Positions 61,795 through 64,000 of a stretch of 64,000 nucleotides of DNA are shown in pieces. The notes under the pieces were generated by a model. The model searched no databases and was not told the DNA's origin. It saw only the letters and a program-made list of their open reading frames with translations. The position numbers and the translations under genes were made by a program. This stretch comes from a virus, in IMG/VR virus record IMGVR_UViG_3300020438_005287, positions 1-64,000 of that record; one strand, given 5' to 3'. Numbering within the stretch: the stretch's first letter is position 1; each line of letters begins with the position of its first letter.

Positions 61795-63728
61795 TATTTT
61801 GCCTTCCTAAAAGTATCTATTGTTTCACTATATTTCTCTTCAACTTGTGGTGTTCTAGTTGTGCTATCTGTTTTATCTCTATAAAACATTTCTGGTTTTA
61901 AATTTTCATGACTATAATAAGGTTCGTGCATTGGTATACGAATTGGAAGATATGCAGGATCTGTGAGTTCAGGCAAAACAGCATCTTGAGCGTTTGCTGC
62001 TGCTAGTGCAGTAGGTCCATTTGTACCTCTTTCCGATCCACTACCAAATTGTTGAATTTGACTCATTTTGTTTAAAGGTGCATTGTATTCATTGCTACTG
62101 CCAGCTGTTATAAAATTTTTGTTAGCTGATTTAACATGATTCGCATTCATAGCAGTAAAAAAATTATTTTTTGCTTTAACCGTTGCATTAACATCAGCAT
62201 ATATTCTTAAATGCTTATCACTTTTGATATGCATGTCTGTACCAGAATGCTGATAAAATTCTTCTCCTGATTTTTGATCAAATGTAGTATCTGCAGCATG
62301 ATAAGTTTTTTTATTACTGTGCTGATGTATATTACGCTTGGCTAATAAAAAGAAATCTCTGTCAAATGTGGCATGGCCGTCTTGTGATACTTCTAATTTG
62401 AAATCTCCAAGTTTAGGATGTGTACCAACTTTCCAATATACATCTCTACTAACATCTATATAAAGATTATCACCTGGCTGATCAACAGTAGGCAGTGATT
62501 CAAATGAATCCCATTTCCAAGTACCATCTTCATTTTTTATTCCTAATTCCGGTCTTAACGACGGATCTTTTTTAACTTCTGCTGTACCTACTTTCCAATG
62601 TGTTCTATTTCCAGATTCAAGTCGCATTTGTTCATTAGCTTTTATGTTAACATTTCCTGCTGCTTCTAAATTAATATCTCTTTTTGCTTTTACATTGAAA
62701 TCATTTTCAGTATGTACACTTACACTGTCTTTTGCATATATATCAATTTTTCCATTACTTGTTAATTCTATCCATGCAGTACCCTGTGCATTAATTACGT
62801 ATATTAAATCCTCTGTATTGTGTAATAAAATTTGATGACCAGTCCTTGTTTTTAACCTTACTAGTTCATTGTGTAATAATGTTGGATCTCCACTTTTGTC
62901 ATTTGCTTCTACTTTTGCATAATCAGGAGGGTCTGTGCTTGCTGATTTTTTACGTAATATTTTTTCATCTCCATCATCCATTACTAAACTTGTACCACCT
63001 AGCCTGCTCCAGGGAATATTAGCTTGAGCATATTTCTCTCCATATTTAACTTTTGGTTTGCCATCACGCCTATCTAGAGGTCCAGGTGTGCTCCAACCAA
63101 AAACCATACTAGGCACTTCTCTCCTAGCACTACTTGTATTAGTGCCTCTCATTTGGTCATCTTGTATACCTTGATTTGTTATAATATCTAGATGATCTTT
63201 TGCATGAGATTTTTCAAATTGTGTAGGATCATTCCCTTTACCGGCTGGTTTGGATCGAATTATTTTTTTATTATATTCTGCAACAGGAATCATCTTACTT
63301 TTATCAGTGTCATTGTAAGTAGTTGCAGCATATCCTGGCATCATAAAATTCATAAAATGATCTTGAACACATCCTATCCAGTATCCATGACTGTAATTAT
63401 TTTCTGCCATTAGCACTAATACTTTTACACCAATATCAGGAGGAATAGCCCACATACCATAACTTTTTTGTGTGTTATCATATCCATCGTTAACATTAAC
63501 ACCCTCTCTTGGAGTTACTCCCATAAATGGGCTTACATATGTGCAAGGAATAAAATATCCACTGCTTTCTTCATTAGCACCTATACCAGAATTTTTAAGA
63601 ATTTCTACCTCAATACTTCCCATATATTCTACATCTAGATGATTAACAATTTTACCAATATATGGTCCAGTACTGGTCATCCAATCTGGTTTTACAGCCC
63701 TAGTTTGTTGATTTCTTGCTTGGTACAT
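61794..63728 (-). CDS. 5: Baseplate central spike/hub protein gp5-like
   Basis: A 644-residue protein. The first 120 residues ('GPYIGKIVNHLDVEYMGSIE', then 'YVSPFMGVTPREG' and 'KSYGMWAIPPDIGVKVLVLM') form the OB-fold of T4-like gp5 spike proteins. The C-terminal part is a run of short beta strands ('VKAKRDINLEAAGNVNIKAN', 'HIKSDKHLRIYADVNATVKA') as in the triple-stranded beta-helix spike. Between these I do not find the T4-lysozyme domain (no Glu-Asp-Thr layout), so this spike appears to lack peptidoglycan hydrolysis, as in marine cyanophage relatives. Its start has weak GGT upstream, 7 bp after the stop of the upstream gene. Role: membrane puncture at infection. Confidence 0.88.
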   Translation of the reverse strand: MYQARNQQTRAVKPDWMTSTGPYIGKIVNHLDVEYMGSIEVEILKNSGIGANEESSGYFIPCTYVSPFMGVTPREGVNVNDGYDNTQKSYGMWAIPPDIGVKVLVLMAENNYSHGYWIGCVQDHFMNFMMPGYAATTYNDTDKSKMIPVAEYNKKIIRSKPAGKGNDPTQFEKSHAKDHLDIITNQGIQDDQMRGTNTSSARREVPSMVFGWSTPGPLDRRDGKPKVKYGEKYAQANIPWSRLGGTSLVMDDGDEKILRKKSASTDPPDYAKVEANDKSGDPTLLHNELVRLKTRTGHQILLHNTEDLIYVINAQGTAWIELTSNGKIDIYAKDSVSVHTENDFNVKAKRDINLEAAGNVNIKANEQMRLESGNRTHWKVGTAEVKKDPSLRPELGIKNEDGTWKWDSFESLPTVDQPGDNLYIDVSRDVYWKVGTHPKLGDFKLEVSQDGHATFDRDFFLLAKRNIHQHSNKKTYHAADTTFDQKSGEEFYQHSGTDMHIKSDKHLRIYADVNATVKAKNNFFTAMNANHVKSANKNFITAGSSNEYNAPLNKMSQIQQFGSGSERGTNGPTALAAANAQDAVLPELTDPAYLPIRIPMHEPYYSHENLKPEMFYRDKTDSTTRTPQVEEKYSETIDTFRKAK

Positions 63729-63735
63729 ATACCTA

Positions 63736-64000
63736 TTAATCCCGTTTAAATGATGACGTGCTTGTTTTTCTTAACCGAGCTACTTCTGCATCAACTGTTT
63801 CTCTTACTGCTTGCACTTGTGTTTGTACTCTTTCTTTTGCTGCAGCTACCATAGATCCAAGACTTTCATCCGGCTTAACATTATATCCACCAGGTGTCAT
63901 ATCTCTTACTTTTGCTATTTCTTCAGCATCAAAAGCAAGATCTTCTGCAAGTTTATTAACTTCAGGTGCTACAGTATCTAATCCTTTTTGGTTTCGTCGT
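63736..64000 (-). CDS. Unknown protein, 3' end only
   Basis: On the minus strand an open frame enters from the window edge and ends in TAA at 63738-63736. The 88 visible residues are predicted helical and charged; they include 'NKLAEDLAFDAEEIAKVRDM', 'TPGGYNVKPDESLGSMVAAA' and a coiled-coil-like 'VQAVRETVDAEVARLRK' before a short basic end. The gene lies just before the spike gene in the structural operon, so a baseplate or tail role is possible. I do not recognise the family. Confidence 0.55.
   Translation of the reverse strand, partial: RRNQKGLDTVAPEVNKLAEDLAFDAEEIAKVRDMTPGGYNVKPDESLGSMVAAAKERVQTQVQAVRETVDAEVARLRKTSTSSFKRD

Noticed and set aside
61794-63728. Cell-wall hydrolase function for the spike protein
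   Set aside because: The central part shows no lysozyme catalytic layout; only the OB-fold and beta-helix are supported.
1-64000. tRNA genes, CRISPR arrays, transposases, integrase or att sites
   Set aside because: No cloverleaf, direct-repeat array or mobile-element protein was seen; a tRNA scan was not possible here.

Overview
The window looks like part of the genome of a marine, T4-like contractile-tailed phage (myovirus), strongly AT-rich throughout. The evidence is a T4-type baseplate block on the minus strand: a gp5-like hub/spike, a gp25-like protein, a gp6-like wedge protein, then very large virion proteins and tail fibres. Several of these genes are preceded by T4-late-promoter-like octamers (NATAAATA). 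Genes are packed with 1 to 25 bp overlaps or gaps, there is no gene-free stretch over 300 bp, and I saw no tRNA, integrase, transposase or CRISPR. The host cannot be read directly. Low GC, the long fibre genes and the sugar/lipid cargo fit phages of marine bacteria such as SAR11 or picocyanobacteria, but that is inference.

Layout. (1) 1-2921, plus strand: the 3' end of a tail-fibre-like gene, then desaturase, 2OG-Fe(II) oxygenase, desaturase. (2) 2908-7072, minus: a tightly overlapping set of a third desaturase, a phytanoyl-CoA-dioxygenase-like protein, an acetyltransferase-like protein, an APH/choline-kinase-like protein and two more 2OG oxygenases. (3) 7070-7087: an 18-bp perfect palindrome that holds two divergent late-promoter octamers and ends in two divergent ATG codons. 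(4) 7085-7576, plus: a small 2OG oxygenase. (5) 7617-23998, minus: a long operon with SGNH hydrolases, UDP-sugar dehydrogenase, glycosyltransferase-like proteins, methyltransferases, five radical SAM enzymes, a QueC-like PP-loop protein, two 2OG oxygenases and a nitroreductase. (6) 24032-25351, plus: a glycosyltransferase-like gene. (7) 25375-33800, minus: four more radical SAM enzymes preceded by three glycosyltransferases. (8) 33802-64000, minus: structural genes, including a single 16.3-kb gene encoding a 5,422-residue protein, and three tail-fibre paralogues sharing one N-terminal domain.

The notable part is the accessory island at about 0.8-33.8 kb. By motif reading it encodes nine radical SAM proteins, seven probable 2OG-Fe(II) oxygenases and three membrane di-iron desaturases (nineteen putative iron enzymes). 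With them come an ATP-dependent PP-loop enzyme, a small-molecule-kinase-like protein, methyltransferases, a UDP-sugar dehydrogenase and five or six glycosyltransferase-like proteins. Eight of the radical SAM proteins fall into two parallel blocks, each with one SPASM-type and three N-twitch-type members, and each lies downstream of a related glycosyltransferase. This looks like a dedicated biosynthesis or modification pathway (glycan, lipid, or virion protein) built by duplication. Its substrate cannot be determined from sequence alone, and I did not find a convincing precursor peptide.

All family assignments come from reading motifs by eye; no database search was run.
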